64,000 nt of DNA from Rhodothermales bacterium (GCA_039944855.1 JBDUXZ010000022.1:98186-162185); one strand, 5' to 3'. Shown: positions 14,800 through 24,591, counted from the first letter of the stretch. The notes: generated by a model not told the origin, from the letters alone. Program-made: numbers and translations.

Positions 14800-16944
14800 A
14801 TGCCCTTCCGCTACGTCCCGCTCCTCCTCGCCCTGCTCCTCCCTGTCTCGGCTTCGGCTCAGCCCACACCGGCCGACACGCTCGTGCGCACGCTCGGCGA
14901 CGTCACGGTCACGGCCGAGCGTGTGCCCGTCGAGGCCGCCCGCGCTGCGGCCGCCGTCAGCGTCATCACCGCCGAGGAGGTCGAGCGACAGCCGCTCCTG
15001 AACCTCGCCGACGCCCTCCGCCTCACGCCCGGCTTCGCCTTCCTGAACGGCGACGGGGCCGGGACCCCGCCGGCCGCGACGGTCCGCGGCTTCTACGGCG
15101 GCGGCGAGGCCGAGTACGTCCTCCTCCTCGTCGACGGCCGACCCGTGAACGACGTCGAGACCGGGCTCGTGGACTGGGAGCTGGTGCCGCTCGGGTCGGT
15201 CGAACGGGTCGAGGTGCTCCGCGGCGGGGCCTCGCCCTTGTGGGGCGACGCCGCCATCGGCGCCGTCGTCAACGTCGTCACGGACGGGGGACCGCAACCG
15301 GTGCAGATATCCGCTTCGGGTGGGAGCAACGACACGTACTTCCTCAGCGGCAGCGGAAGCGCGACGTGGCGGGGTCGGGCGGTCAGCGCCTACGGCTCCG
15401 TCAAGCGCTACGGCGGCTGGCGCGACCACGCCGAGCGCACCGTCGGGCTCGCCGGTGCCCGCGCCGAGGTGCTGCGCTCCGAGCGCGGAAGCCTCGCCCT
15501 CTCGACCCGCCACAGCTGGACCGACGCCGACCTCCCCGGCCCGCTGCTCGGCCCCGCCCTCGCTGACGGCCGCACGCCGTCGAGCCCGTTCTACCGCTTC
15601 GACGGGACGGAGGAGCGCCGCCACCGCCTCGCCCTCGACGGCCGCTGGGAGGCCGTGCCCGGCCTCGCCCTCGACGGCGGCCTCTTCGGGGGGTGGCGCT
15701 CGGCCGAAATCACCCGGACGCTCCCTCTCTCGCCTGAGTTCGGCGACACGAAGCGGCGCGACCTCGACGGCGGCCGGGTCGAGATGAACCTCCAGGCTAC
15801 GGCGGGCGGCCTCGGCGCGGGCGACCGTACGCTCGGGCTGCCACTCCCCACGCGCGTCGTGGTGGGGGCAACGGGGTCGCTCCAGACGTTGGAGTCCGCG
15901 TACCGGCCCGTCCTCGTCGGCACGGCCGAGGACTACGCCGACGCGGAGCCAGACCTGCGTGCAGAGGCCGAAGTCAGCGGCGACGGGAGCCGCCGCGCCC
16001 TCGCTCTCTACGCCCAGGCCGAGGCCGCGCCCGTGGCGCCGCTCCGCCTCGTCCTCGGCGCCCGCTTCGATTGGCTCGGCGACCGCTACGACGCGGTGCT
16101 GCCCGAGCCCGGCGAGACCGAGACGACGCACACCGCCTTCAGCCCCCGCGTCGGGGCGAACCTCCGGTGGATTGCGACGGATCGGCAGGTCGGCCACGCC
16201 TACGCCCAGGCGACCCGCTCCTTCAAAGCGCCGACGCTCGACCAGCTCTTCGACCAGCGCCTCGTCGGCGTGCCGTTCCCGCCCTTCACCGTCTCGCTCT
16301 CGAACGCCGACCTCCAGCCGCAGCGGGGGACGACCGTCGAGGCCGGGCTCCGCCACCGCGCCGAGCTCGTGCCCGGCCGCCTCGCCGCCGAGGCCGAGGT
16401 GACGCTCTACCAGATCGACATGGAGGACGAGATCGACTTCAGCCTCCAGGAGTTCGCCTACCTCAACCTCGGCGAGAGCCGCCACCGCGGCGTCGAGACG
16501 GGGCTGAGCGTGCTCGTCGGCGAGCGAGCGCGGCTCTTCGGGACGTACACGTACACCGAGGCCACGGTCGAGAACGGCGACTTCGCCGGGAACGTGCTGA
16601 AGGCCATCCCGCGCGACGTGTGGGCCGCCGGGGCGAGCGCGACCCGAGGCCGGCTCAGCGGGAGCGTCGTCGTGCGCGGCGCCGGGCGCATCTGGCTCGA
16701 CGACGCCAACACGATTCCCCTCGACCCGTGGACCGTGTTCGATGCGAAGCTCGCCCTCCGCCTCCCGCTCCCCGGCCCGGCGGCGACGCTCACGGCCGAG
16801 GCCTTCAACCTCTTGGACGCGGGCTACAGCACGACGGGGTTCCCCGACGCGAGCGGCACGCCCGGCCCCGACGGCGGCCCGCTCGTCTACTACTACCCCG
16901 CCGCCGGGCGCCAGCTCCGTCTCGGGCTCCGGGCGACGCTGTAA
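14800..16944 (+). CDS. TonB-dependent outer-membrane receptor
   Basis: 714 aa. After a signal peptide (FRYVPLLLALLLPVSASAQ) comes a TonB-box-like TLGDVTVTAERVP, then a plug domain with VSVITAEEVERQPLLNLADA and VERVEVLRGGASPLWG. A beta-barrel of about 550 residues ends in an aromatic-rich strand (QLRLGLRATL). The barrel motif FSPRVGANLRW and the LNLGESRHRGVETGLS repeat are typical of siderophore, cobalamin or metal-chelate receptors. The ligand is unknown. It follows the cytochrome by 38 bp and may be in the same operon as the propeller dehydrogenases. Confidence 0.9.
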   Translation: MPFRYVPLLLALLLPVSASAQPTPADTLVRTLGDVTVTAERVPVEAARAAAAVSVITAEEVERQPLLNLADALRLTPGFAFLNGDGAGTPPAATVRGFYGGGEAEYVLLLVDGRPVNDVETGLVDWELVPLGSVERVEVLRGGASPLWGDAAIGAVVNVVTDGGPQPVQISASGGSNDTYFLSGSGSATWRGRAVSAYGSVKRYGGWRDHAERTVGLAGARAEVLRSERGSLALSTRHSWTDADLPGPLLGPALADGRTPSSPFYRFDGTEERRHRLALDGRWEAVPGLALDGGLFGGWRSAEITRTLPLSPEFGDTKRRDLDGGRVEMNLQATAGGLGAGDRTLGLPLPTRVVVGATGSLQTLESAYRPVLVGTAEDYADAEPDLRAEAEVSGDGSRRALALYAQAEAAPVAPLRLVLGARFDWLGDRYDAVLPEPGETETTHTAFSPRVGANLRWIATDRQVGHAYAQATRSFKAPTLDQLFDQRLVGVPFPPFTVSLSNADLQPQRGTTVEAGLRHRAELVPGRLAAEAEVTLYQIDMEDEIDFSLQEFAYLNLGESRHRGVETGLSVLVGERARLFGTYTYTEATVENGDFAGNVLKAIPRDVWAAGASATRGRLSGSVVVRGAGRIWLDDANTIPLDPWTVFDAKLALRLPLPGPAATLTAEAFNLLDAGYSTTGFPDASGTPGPDGGPLVYYYPAAGRQLRLGLRATL

Positions 16945-16982
16945 CGCCTTCCCTCTCTCCTCTCACCCTTCCCCTCTCCGCC

Positions 16983-18383
16983 ATGCGCCTCTCCACGCTC
17001 TCCCTCGCCCTCCTCCTCGTCCCCCTCACCGCTGCGCCGCCCGCCGCCGCGCAGCCCGAGGCCGCGCAGCCCGAGGCCGCGCTCGACCTCGTCGCCGACG
17101 GGTTCACGCACCCCCTCGCCCTCGCCGAGCCGCCCGACGACTCCGGCCGCCTCTTCGTCGTGGACCAGACGGGCCAGATCTGGATCGTGACCGCCGAGGG
17201 CGAGCGCCTCGGCGAGCCCTTCCTCGACATCGCCGACCGCCTCGTCGAGCTCAACCACGGCTACGACGAGCGCGGCCTCCTCGGCCTCGCCTTCCACCCG
17301 GACTACGCCCAGAACGGGCGGTTCTTCGTCTTCTACAGCGCGCCGCTACGTGAGAGCGCGCCCGACGGGTTCGACCACACGAACGTGCTCGCGGAGTTCC
17401 GCGCCTCCCCCACCGACGCGGACCGAGCCGACCCCGCCTCGGAGCAGAAGCTGCTCCAGATGGACCACCCGTACATGAACCACAACGCCGGCACGCTCGC
17501 CTTCGGGCCCGGCGACGGCATGCTCTACGTCGCCCTCGGTGACGGCGGCCTCCGCGACGACCAGGACCAGAACTTCGTCCAGGGCCGGCCCGAGGACTGG
17601 TACGAGCTCAACGACGGCGGGAACGGGCAGGATATCGAGAACAACCTCCTCGGCTCCATCCTCCGGATCGACGTCAACGCCGAGGCGGGCGGCGGCCACC
17701 ACGGCAGCGGCAACCCCTACAAGGTGCCAGAGGACAACCCGTTCGCCGAAATCCCCGGCGTCCACGGCGAGGTGTGGGCCTACGGCCTCCGCAACCCCTG
17801 GCGGTTCTCCTTCGACATGGCCGGCGACCACGAGCTGATCTCGGCCGACGTCGGGCAGAACCTCTACGACGAGATCTCGGTGATCCAAAAGGGCGGGAAC
17901 TACGGGTGGAACGTGTGGGAGGGGGCGCACTGCTTCAACGCGGCGAGCCCGACCGACCCGTTCGAGACGTGCCCGACGGAGACGGGCGTCGGGCACCCCG
18001 TCGAGGGCGACCCGCTGCTCATGCCGGTGATCGAGACGAAGAACGCGGGCTACTTCGACGACGGCGCGGGCGTCGCGATCGTCGGGGGCTACGTCTACCG
18101 CGGGCCGACGCTACCGCGGCTGGGCGGGCAGTACGTCTTCGGGGTCTACAGCCGGAGCATGGAAGGCGGCCATCAGCCCGGCCGCGTGTTCGTGGCGACG
18201 CGCGAGGGAGACGCCTGGCCCTTCGAGGAGATGACGTTCGCGAACCGGCCGGACGGCGGGCTCGACCGGCTCCTGCTCAGCTTCGGGCAGGACCGCGCGG
18301 GCGAGGTCTACGTCCTCGTCACCGACCAGCCGGGCCTGGAAGGCGCCTCGGGTTGGGTCTACCGCCTCGTCCCCTCGCCGTAA
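16983..18383 (+). CDS. PQQ-dependent sugar dehydrogenase (Asd/Hhip-like type)
   Basis: 466 aa with a cleavable signal peptide (LSLALLLVPLTAAPPAAAQ). It matches the soluble aldose sugar dehydrogenase type more classically than the two other propellers. Motifs include DERGLLGLAFHPDYAQNGRF, MYVALGDGG-like LYVALGDGGLRDDQDQ, YGLRNPWRFSFD, and GGNYGWNVWEGAHCF. Members oxidise aldoses in the periplasm using PQQ and calcium. No PQQ synthesis genes are in view. It follows the TonB receptor by 38 bp. Confidence 0.85.
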   Translation: MRLSTLSLALLLVPLTAAPPAAAQPEAAQPEAALDLVADGFTHPLALAEPPDDSGRLFVVDQTGQIWIVTAEGERLGEPFLDIADRLVELNHGYDERGLLGLAFHPDYAQNGRFFVFYSAPLRESAPDGFDHTNVLAEFRASPTDADRADPASEQKLLQMDHPYMNHNAGTLAFGPGDGMLYVALGDGGLRDDQDQNFVQGRPEDWYELNDGGNGQDIENNLLGSILRIDVNAEAGGGHHGSGNPYKVPEDNPFAEIPGVHGEVWAYGLRNPWRFSFDMAGDHELISADVGQNLYDEISVIQKGGNYGWNVWEGAHCFNAASPTDPFETCPTETGVGHPVEGDPLLMPVIETKNAGYFDDGAGVAIVGGYVYRGPTLPRLGGQYVFGVYSRSMEGGHQPGRVFVATREGDAWPFEEMTFANRPDGGLDRLLLSFGQDRAGEVYVLVTDQPGLEGASGWVYRLVPSP

Positions 18384-18389
18384 CACCGC

Positions 18390-19401
18390 ATGTCCTGGCT
18401 CATCGCGTCGGCGGGCGCTCTCCTCGTCCTCCTCACGATTCTCGACCTCCTCTGGACGACGCTGTGGGTGGACGGCGGCGCCGGCCCCCTCTCCCGGTGG
18501 GCGACGCGGGGGCTGTGGCGCGGGCTCCGCGCCGTGGGGGGCGGCTCCCGCCTGTTCAGCCTGGCGGGGCCGCTCGCCCTCGTGGCGACGCTCCTCCTGT
18601 GGATCGCGATGCTGTGGGCGGGGTGGACGCTCGTCTTCGCCGGGGGCGAGCCCTCCCTCCTCGACACCCGCGCCGACGAGCCCAGCGACTGGACCGGGCG
18701 GGCCTGGTTCGCAGCGTACACCCTGTTCACCGTGGGGAACGGCGACTTCACGCCCGTCGACGGCCCGTGGCAGATCGCCGCCGCCCTCACGGCGGCGAGC
18801 GGGATGACGTTCGTCACGTTCGCCGTCTCGTACGTCCTCTCCGTCCTCAGCGCCGTAGCTTCGAAGCGCTCGTTCGCCAGCGGCGTCACCGGCCTCGGCG
18901 AGAGCGCCGAGGAATACGTGCTGAGCGGCTGGGACGGCCAGACCTTCCACGCCCTCGCCCCCCCCCCTCGGATCGGCTGGCTCGGAGCTCGACCGGCTCG
19001 CCGACCAGCACCGGACGTACCCGATCCTCCACTACTACCACAGCGAGCGCGCCGAGGCCGCCGCCGCCCTCGCCGTGGCCGTGCTCGACGAGGCGCTGAC
19101 GGTGCTCGCGTGCGGGGTCGCGGCGGAGGCCCGTCCCAACGGTGCCGTCGTGAAGAGCGCTCGGTCCAGCGTGCGGAGCTATCTCCGCACGCTTGTGGAG
19201 GCCGGGATCGACCCGGCCGAGTACTCCCCACCACCGCCGGACCTCGGCCGCCTCGCCGCCGCCGGCGTCCCGACGGTCTCCGACGCGGCCTTCGCGCAAG
19301 TGCTCGGCGACCTCGACGAGCGTCGGCGGAAGCTGCTGGGCGTCGTCACCGCCGACGCGCGGACGTGGCCCGTAGCCGAATCGAGGACCTCCGCGTCATA
19401 G
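18390..19401 (+). pseudogene. Two-TM ion channel, frameshifted at a C10 run
   Basis: A potassium-channel-like gene. The N-terminal 190 codons encode two main helices with the filter-like TVGNGD near residue 115 (canonical filter TVGYGD). After the ten-C run at 18958-18967 the reading frame is lost. Removing one C joins the sequence to a frame running to 19401 that encodes SELDRLADQHRTYPILHYYH and the rest of the cytoplasmic domain. The paralogue at 21058 is intact in the same order (AYPILHYFH). Either a sequencing error, a decayed gene, or a phase-variable tract. Confidence 0.75.
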
Positions 19402-19469
19402 GGTGCTCCCACGAGCGCCGCCCTCCTACCCCGCTGCACATTTAGCCTCTTCCTCCAAGCCCTCCCGCC

Positions 19470-21002
19470 GTGTCCCGCACCGACGTCCCCAACCCCTCCC
19501 TCTGGCTCGCCACCGCCACCGGCGTCGACTACCCCGCCCTCGCCCCGAACGAACGCGTGAGGGCCGACGTCGCCGTCGTCGGCGCGGGCATCGCCGGGCT
19601 CACGACGGCGCTGCTCCTCAAGCGCAGCGGCGTGCGCGTCGCGCTCGTCGAGGCGGGCCGGGTATGCGCCGGCGTCACGGCCTACACCACGGGCAAGGTC
19701 TCGTCGCTCCACGGGCTGACCTACCGCAAGCTCCGGGCGTCGTTCGGCGAGGAGACGGCCCGCGCCTACGGCGAGGCCAACGAGGCGGCGATCGGACTCG
19801 TGGCCGGCCTCGTCGACGAACTCGGGATCGAGTGCGGGTGGCGGCGCGGGCCGGCCTTCACCTACACGACGGACCGGCAGACGCTCGGCAAGATCGAGGA
19901 GGAGGTCGAGGCGGCGCAGGCGGCGGGGCTCCCGGCCTCGTTCACGACGGACACCGAGCTCCCGTTCGAGGTCCTCGGGGCCGTCCGCTTCGAGGACCAG
20001 GCGCAGTTCCACGCGCGGCACTACGGGCTCGCCCTCGCCTCGGCCGTCGACGGCGACGGGTGCCGGGTGTTCGAGCGCAGTCGGGTCGTGGCCATCGATG
20101 CCTCGGCCGGGGTGTGCCGGGTGGAGAACGGCGGCACCGTCGTGGCTGACCAGATCGTCCTCGCGACCCATATCCCATTCCTCGACCGGGGCGGGTTCTT
20201 CGCGAAGGTCTCGCCGCAGCGCACGTACCTCCTCGCCGTCGAGGTGGAAGAGCCTGCGCCCGAGGGGATGTACCTCGGCGAGGGGCAGCGGACACGGACG
20301 CTCAGGAGCGCTGAGGGAGGCAGGTACCTCGTCCTCGGTGGCGCCGGTCACAAGGCGGGGCAGGAGCCCGATACGCCGTCGTGCTACGACGAGATCGAGC
20401 GGTGGGCGCGCGAGAACTACACCGTCAAAAATGTCGCCTACCGGTGGAGCGCGCACGACTACGTCCCCGTCGACGGGCTCCCCTACGTCGGGCGGCTCCC
20501 CTTCGGCGCGGGGCGGGTGTGGGTCGCCACGGGCTTCAACAAGTGGGGGCTGACGAACGGGACGGCCGCCGCGCAGATCATCGCCGACGGCATCGCCGGG
20601 CGGGACAACCCGTGGGCGAAGACGTTCGACGCGAACCGGCACGACCTCCCCGAGTCGGCGAAGAAGTTCGTCGAGGAGAACCTCAACGTGGCCGAGCGCT
20701 TCGTCCGCGACCGCATCCGCCACCTCACGGGGGCCGACGTGGCCGCGCTGGAGCCGGACGAGGGCGCCGTCGTCGAGGCCGGCGGCGAGCGCGTCGGGGC
20801 GTACCGCGACGCCGAGGGCGCGGTCCACGCCGTCTCGCTCGTGTGCACGCACCTCGGCTGCCACGTGACGTGGAACCCGGCCGAGCGCTCGTGGGACTGC
20901 CCGTGCCACGGCTCGCGCTTCGACGTGGACGGCGCCGTGCTCCACGGCCCCGCCGTCCGCCCACTCGCCCGCAAGACTCTCGACGACGGCGACACGCACT
21001 GA
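19470..21002 (+). CDS. FAD-dependent oxidoreductase with C-terminal Rieske domain
   Basis: 510 aa from a GTG start, read as the first codon because no earlier ATG lies in frame. The DAO-type flavin domain begins with the [14 protein letters not shown] nucleotide-binding motif near residue 37. A Rieske [2Fe-2S] domain follows residue 420, with ligands CTHLGCHV near 458 and CPCHGSRF near 476. This fusion is widespread in bacteria and is annotated as a glycine/D-amino-acid oxidase-like protein, but its substrate is not established. It is flanked by the two channel paralogues. Confidence 0.85.
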   Translation: MSRTDVPNPSLWLATATGVDYPALAPNERVRADVAVVGAGIAGLTTALLLKRSGVRVALVEAGRVCAGVTAYTTGKVSSLHGLTYRKLRASFGEETARAYGEANEAAIGLVAGLVDELGIECGWRRGPAFTYTTDRQTLGKIEEEVEAAQAAGLPASFTTDTELPFEVLGAVRFEDQAQFHARHYGLALASAVDGDGCRVFERSRVVAIDASAGVCRVENGGTVVADQIVLATHIPFLDRGGFFAKVSPQRTYLLAVEVEEPAPEGMYLGEGQRTRTLRSAEGGRYLVLGGAGHKAGQEPDTPSCYDEIERWARENYTVKNVAYRWSAHDYVPVDGLPYVGRLPFGAGRVWVATGFNKWGLTNGTAAAQIIADGIAGRDNPWAKTFDANRHDLPESAKKFVEENLNVAERFVRDRIRHLTGADVAALEPDEGAVVEAGGERVGAYRDAEGAVHAVSLVCTHLGCHVTWNPAERSWDCPCHGSRFDVDGAVLHGPAVRPLARKTLDDGDTH

Positions 21003-21057
21003 CGCCGCTCCTTACACGCCCCCACGCGCTCTCAGAGGTTCACCCATCCGCTCTTGT

Positions 21058-22083
21058 ATGCCCCTTCTCCTCCTCGTTGTCGGACTCTCGCTCATCGCGT
21101 TCACGCTCTTCGACGCGCTCTGGACGACGATCGCGCCGCACGGCGCCGGCCCCCTCTCGAAGCGGATCGCCCGGGGGTGGTGGACGGCGAGCCTGTGGGT
21201 GCACCGACGGCGGGCGGGCGGCGCGCACGGCCTCCTGGCGTTCGCCGGGCCTGCCCTCCTCGTCGTCGCCTTCCTCGTGTGGGTGGGGCTGTTGTGGGCG
21301 GGGTGGACGCTCCTCTTCAGCGCAGAACCCGGAGCCGTCGTCGGCTCTTCGTCGAACGAGTCGGCCGACCTCGCCGGCCGCGTCTACTACGTCGGGTTCG
21401 TCCTCTTCACTCTCGGCACGGGGGATTACGTGCCCGTGGGTGGGACGTGGGAGGTGCTCTCCGCCCTCGCTTCGCTCAGCGGCCTCTTCGTCGTCACGCT
21501 CGCCATCACCTACGTGCTCTCGGTCGTCTCCGCCGTCGCGGCGAAGCGACGGCTCGCCGGCTCCATCCATAGCCTCGGTGAGACGCCGTCGGACGTCGTG
21601 CGCCGGGCCTGGGATGGGAGCGGCTTCGCGGGCCTCGACCAGCACCTCCCGTCGCTCGGCTCAGCGCTCGAATACCACGACCAGCGGCACGCTGCCTACC
21701 CCATCCTCCACTACTTCCACAGCACCGAGCGGCGGACGGCGCTAGGACCGGCCGTGGCCGTGCTCGACGACGCGCTCCTGATTCTGGCCGAGGGCGTAGC
21801 ACCGGACGCACGCCCCGCGCCGGCCATCGTGGAGCCGACCCGCCGCTCGGTAGGCAGCTTCCTCGATACCCTCGGCGATGCGTTCATCGAGCCCTCGGAC
21901 GACGTGCCTCCGACGCCGGATCTCGCGGTGGTAGCCTCGGCTGGCATTCCTACGGAGGCAGCGGGTGACTTCAAACGGGCGGTGGAGCGAGGGGCACACC
22001 GCCGCCGGCTGCTCCGGGGCTTGGTAGAAGACGGTGGGTGGTCGTGGACTGCGGTCGTCTCAGCCCGTCCGGGAGCGCAGTGA
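21058..22083 (+). CDS. Two-TM ion channel (intact paralogue)
   Basis: 341 aa. Hydrophobic helices near residues 3-20, 60-85 and 140-165 surround a pore loop with TLGTGDYVPVGG near residue 118, a divergent potassium-filter sequence. A cytoplasmic helical C-terminal domain of about 170 residues contains HAAYPILHYFHSTE and AVLDDALLILAEGV. It is paralogous to the frameshifted gene at 18390. The filter differs from TVGYGD, so potassium selectivity is not assured. Confidence 0.8.
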   Translation: MPLLLLVVGLSLIAFTLFDALWTTIAPHGAGPLSKRIARGWWTASLWVHRRRAGGAHGLLAFAGPALLVVAFLVWVGLLWAGWTLLFSAEPGAVVGSSSNESADLAGRVYYVGFVLFTLGTGDYVPVGGTWEVLSALASLSGLFVVTLAITYVLSVVSAVAAKRRLAGSIHSLGETPSDVVRRAWDGSGFAGLDQHLPSLGSALEYHDQRHAAYPILHYFHSTERRTALGPAVAVLDDALLILAEGVAPDARPAPAIVEPTRRSVGSFLDTLGDAFIEPSDDVPPTPDLAVVASAGIPTEAAGDFKRAVERGAHRRRLLRGLVEDGGWSWTAVVSARPGAQ

Positions 22084-22176
22084 AGGAGTTTACCAGCACC
22101 AAGCGGAACGCGAGATTGGTCGGCAACGCCGAGGCTTCCGTGCCGTACTATCGAGGCGCTCCCCACGCCCTCCCCG

Positions 22177-22503
22177 ATGGTACCCGATTCTTCCGCAGCG
22201 CCCGATGAGCAGCTTCCACCGACCGATGTGGTCGAGGAATCGGTGCGCCTGCTCAAAGGGGTGGCCGATCCGACCCGGCTCCGCATCCTCTGCCTGCTGC
22301 GGCAGGACGAGCAGAACGTCCACGCCCTCACCGACGCCCTCGACGTGTCGCAGTCGGCCGTGAGCCACCAGCTCCGCGTCCTCCGCGAGGCCCGCCTCGT
22401 GGCGACCAGGCGAGACGGCCGCCACGTCTACTACCGCCTCGCCGACGACCACGTCTACGACATCCTCTCGGCCGCGCTGGAGCACGGGCGCGAGGTCTGC
22501 TGA
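22177..22503 (+). CDS. ArsR/SmtB-family metal sensor repressor (island A)
   Basis: 108 aa winged-helix repressor. The recognition region is VSQSAVSHQLRVLREARLV. The last helix carries an exact DxHx10HxxE alpha-5 metal site (DDHVYDILSAALEHGRE), the Zn/Co/Cd ligand set of SmtB and CzrA. No alpha-3 ELCVC site is present. It would release DNA on binding zinc-type metals. The likely target is the operator at 22591-22610 in front of the next gene. It is nearly the same as the island B copy at 47018. Confidence 0.9.
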   Translation: MVPDSSAAPDEQLPPTDVVEESVRLLKGVADPTRLRILCLLRQDEQNVHALTDALDVSQSAVSHQLRVLREARLVATRRDGRHVYYRLADDHVYDILSAALEHGREVC

Positions 22504-22559
22504 TCGGCACGCCTGCATTGGTGAGGCGGTCTTGCTCGTGCGACGATTTCGTGAAGCGA

Positions 22560-22610
22560 TTGCGCGCGGGAACCGGGATCCCTACCTTTCATATGAGCAT
22601 TTGTTCATAT
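22560..22610 (+). promoter_or_regulatory. czc promoter and ArsR-type operator (island A)
   Basis: TTG at 22560-22562 and TACCTTT at 22583-22589, separated by 20 bp, resemble Bacteroidota -33/-7 elements. The imperfect 20-bp palindrome ATATGAGCATTTGTTCATAT at 22591-22610 matches the TGAAC-N4-GTTCA style of SmtB/CzrA operators with one mismatch. Both parts recur at 47435-47485 with the same TTG-to-TACC spacing. Repression by the adjacent ArsR protein is inferred. Confidence 0.7.
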
Positions 22611-22633
22611 ATCGCAGGGCGCTCCCCGGCCTC

Positions 22634-23059
22634 ATGCCTAGCCTCTCCAGCATCAAAACGCACTCCGCTCCGGCCGTCTGGCTGCTGAGCACGCTGATGC
22701 TGTTCGCGCCGCTGGGTGCCCACGCTGTCGGGGCCGTGCTCTGCATCGAGTCCGACGGCGAGGTCGCTGTCGAGCGCGCCGAGGGCGCGATGTGCGCGGA
22801 AGGGACAGGCGAGCACACCCCGCTCGGTGTGACGCACTGCGAGTCGTGCACCGACGTCCCGCTCCCGAGCGGTGGCGACGCGGAGTGCGCCTCGTTCAAG
22901 ACGGAGAGCAGCCCGTCGGCGCAGACGTTCCTTCCCGTCACCGCGCTCCTCCCGGTACTGGACCGCCTCCCGGTCCAGGTAGCGTCTATGTCCAAGGCGG
23001 TACAGGTATCCCTGCCGTCGACCCCGGCTCCCCTCCGCAGCGTGGTGCTGCTGATCTGA
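22634..23059 (+). CDS. Small exported Cys-rich protein, czc-associated (island A)
   Basis: 141 aa from the ATG at 22634. An N-terminal membrane/signal segment (VWLLSTLMLFAPLGAHAVG) is followed by about 60 residues with five cysteines: VLCIESDG, MCAEG, THCESCTD and ECASF. The H-C-x-x-C motif is kept in the paralogue at 47501. A low-complexity tail ends in RSVVLLI. Its position at the head of the efflux operon suggests periplasmic metal binding. The family has no established function that I recognise. The next gene is preceded by a conserved RNA structure. Confidence 0.7.
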   Translation: MPSLSSIKTHSAPAVWLLSTLMLFAPLGAHAVGAVLCIESDGEVAVERAEGAMCAEGTGEHTPLGVTHCESCTDVPLPSGGDAECASFKTESSPSAQTFLPVTALLPVLDRLPVQVASMSKAVQVSLPSTPAPLRSVVLLI

Positions 23060-23063
23060 GCCG

Positions 23064-23164
23064 CTCCTGATCCCGGCTGTCCGACGACCGCTCACGGTCC
23101 TCGTAACCGCAGCCGATCCCGACCGCCGTGCCCGTCTGGTACGGCCTTCGTCCACGATCAGGAG
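23064..23164 (+). promoter_or_regulatory. Conserved intergenic RNA that can mask the czcC ribosome-binding site (island A)
   Basis: CTCCTGATC at 23064-23072, five bases after the upstream stop, pairs over 9 bp with GATCAGGAG at 23156-23164. The latter contains the AGGAG ribosome-binding site of czcC (ATG 23175). Inside the loop, CCGTGCC and GGTACGG form a 7-bp hairpin at 23126-23144. The same arrangement occurs at 47936-48021. See the finding on this element. Confidence 0.6.
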
Positions 23165-23174
23165 ATCCAGGCAC

Positions 23175-24587
23175 ATGGTATTCCCCCCGCTCGCGCTGCG
23201 CCGACTGGCGTGGCTCGGGGCCGCCGCCGCATTCGTGGCCTTCGCCACCGGCTGCGCCGCTCCCTACGACCTCACCTATCCCGAACCGCGCCCGCTCGGC
23301 CCGGTCACCGCTTCCTACGTTCCGACTCCCATCGAGAGAGTCGAGTCTGAGAACGGTGCACCCAACAGCGTGGCGCTCGCAGAGCCGCTCACGCTGGACG
23401 AGGCCGTCGCCCTCGCGCTGGCGCAGAACCCCGACCTCCGCGCGGCGGCCCACGAGGTGCGCGCCCGCGAAGGCGAAGCGTACCAGGCCGCTCGCCTGCC
23501 CAATCCAGAGCTAGAGATCGACGCCGAAGAGTTCGGTGGGAGTGGCGACCGCACGGGCACGGATGCGGCCGAGGTCGGGGCGGGGGTCTCCCAGACGATC
23601 GAGCTCGGCGGGGACCGCCGCGCCCGTGCCGCCGTCGCCGCCCGTGGGGCTGAGCTGGGTGCGTGGAGCTTCGAGGCCGCCCGCCTCGACCTCATCACGC
23701 GGGTCCACCAGGCCTTCGCGTCCGTGCTCGCGGCCGAGACGCGGCTCGCCCTCGCCGAGGAGCAGCGCGACATCGCGGCCCGCTTCGCCGACGCCGTGAC
23801 CCGCCGCGCTGAGGCGGGGGCCATCTCGCCGCTGGAGGCCCGCCGTTCGGCGGTGGCTGCCGCTACGGCCGAGGCCACCTTCGGGCGTGCCCGCCGCGCG
23901 CTCGACGCCGCCCGTGCTCGCCTCGCTCCGCTCATCGGTCTCCCGTCGGGCGGTCTCGACGTGGCGGGCGATCTCGACCGGCTAGGCGTCGTCCCGCCCT
24001 ACGAGCGGCTCCTCCCCTTCCTCGCGCTCAACCCCGACGTGGCCCGGTACCGGACGGCGCTCGCGCAGGCCGAGGCGCAGGTGGCTCTCGAACGAGCCCG
24101 CCGCATCCCGGACCCGACGCTCCGGGCGGGCGGGACCTACTTCAACGAGGTGGGCGAGGCTGCTGTCACCGCGGGCGTATCGATCCCGATCCCTCTCTTC
24201 GACACGAACCGGGGCGCGATCCAGGCTGCGCGTGCGCGAGTGAGCGGGACGGCGGCCGAGGCCGAGGCCGCGCTGCTCCGCGCAGAGCGCGACCTGGCCG
24301 AGGCCTACGGCACCTACGCCGCCGCTGCCGAGGCCGCACGCATCCTCCGCGACGACGCCCTCCCCAACTCCCGTGCTGCCTTCGAAGGCATAGAGACGGG
24401 CTATCGGGAAGGCGAGTTCGACCTCCTCGCCGTGCTCGATGCGCAGCGCGCGCTCGTCGAGACGCAGAACGCCCTCGCCGACGCCCTCGCCGACGTCGCC
24501 CAGTCCCGCGCCGCCGTCGAGCGTCTCATCGCCACCCCTCTCGAAGCCGCCGCCGACGGCGTGCTCCCCAACCCCGACAACGAGTAG
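23175..24587 (+). CDS. czcC: CzcC-type outer-membrane efflux protein (island A)
   Basis: 470 aa TolC-family channel for tripartite heavy-metal efflux. A lipoprotein-like signal ends in FATGCAAP (Cys27). The paired outer-membrane-factor repeats are visible: LTLDEAVALALAQNPDLRAA near 75, ARLPNPELEIDAEEFGG near 105, and TAGVSIPIPLF plus REGEFDLLAVLDAQRALVE in the second half. Its start is governed by the structured leader just upstream. It is followed by czcB after a 4-bp gap. Together the three proteins export divalent metal across both membranes. Confidence 0.95.
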   Translation: MVFPPLALRRLAWLGAAAAFVAFATGCAAPYDLTYPEPRPLGPVTASYVPTPIERVESENGAPNSVALAEPLTLDEAVALALAQNPDLRAAAHEVRAREGEAYQAARLPNPELEIDAEEFGGSGDRTGTDAAEVGAGVSQTIELGGDRRARAAVAARGAELGAWSFEAARLDLITRVHQAFASVLAAETRLALAEEQRDIAARFADAVTRRAEAGAISPLEARRSAVAAATAEATFGRARRALDAARARLAPLIGLPSGGLDVAGDLDRLGVVPPYERLLPFLALNPDVARYRTALAQAEAQVALERARRIPDPTLRAGGTYFNEVGEAAVTAGVSIPIPLFDTNRGAIQAARARVSGTAAEAEAALLRAERDLAEAYGTYAAAAEAARILRDDALPNSRAAFEGIETGYREGEFDLLAVLDAQRALVETQNALADALADVAQSRAAVERLIATPLEAAADGVLPNPDNE

Positions 24588-24591
24588 CGCC

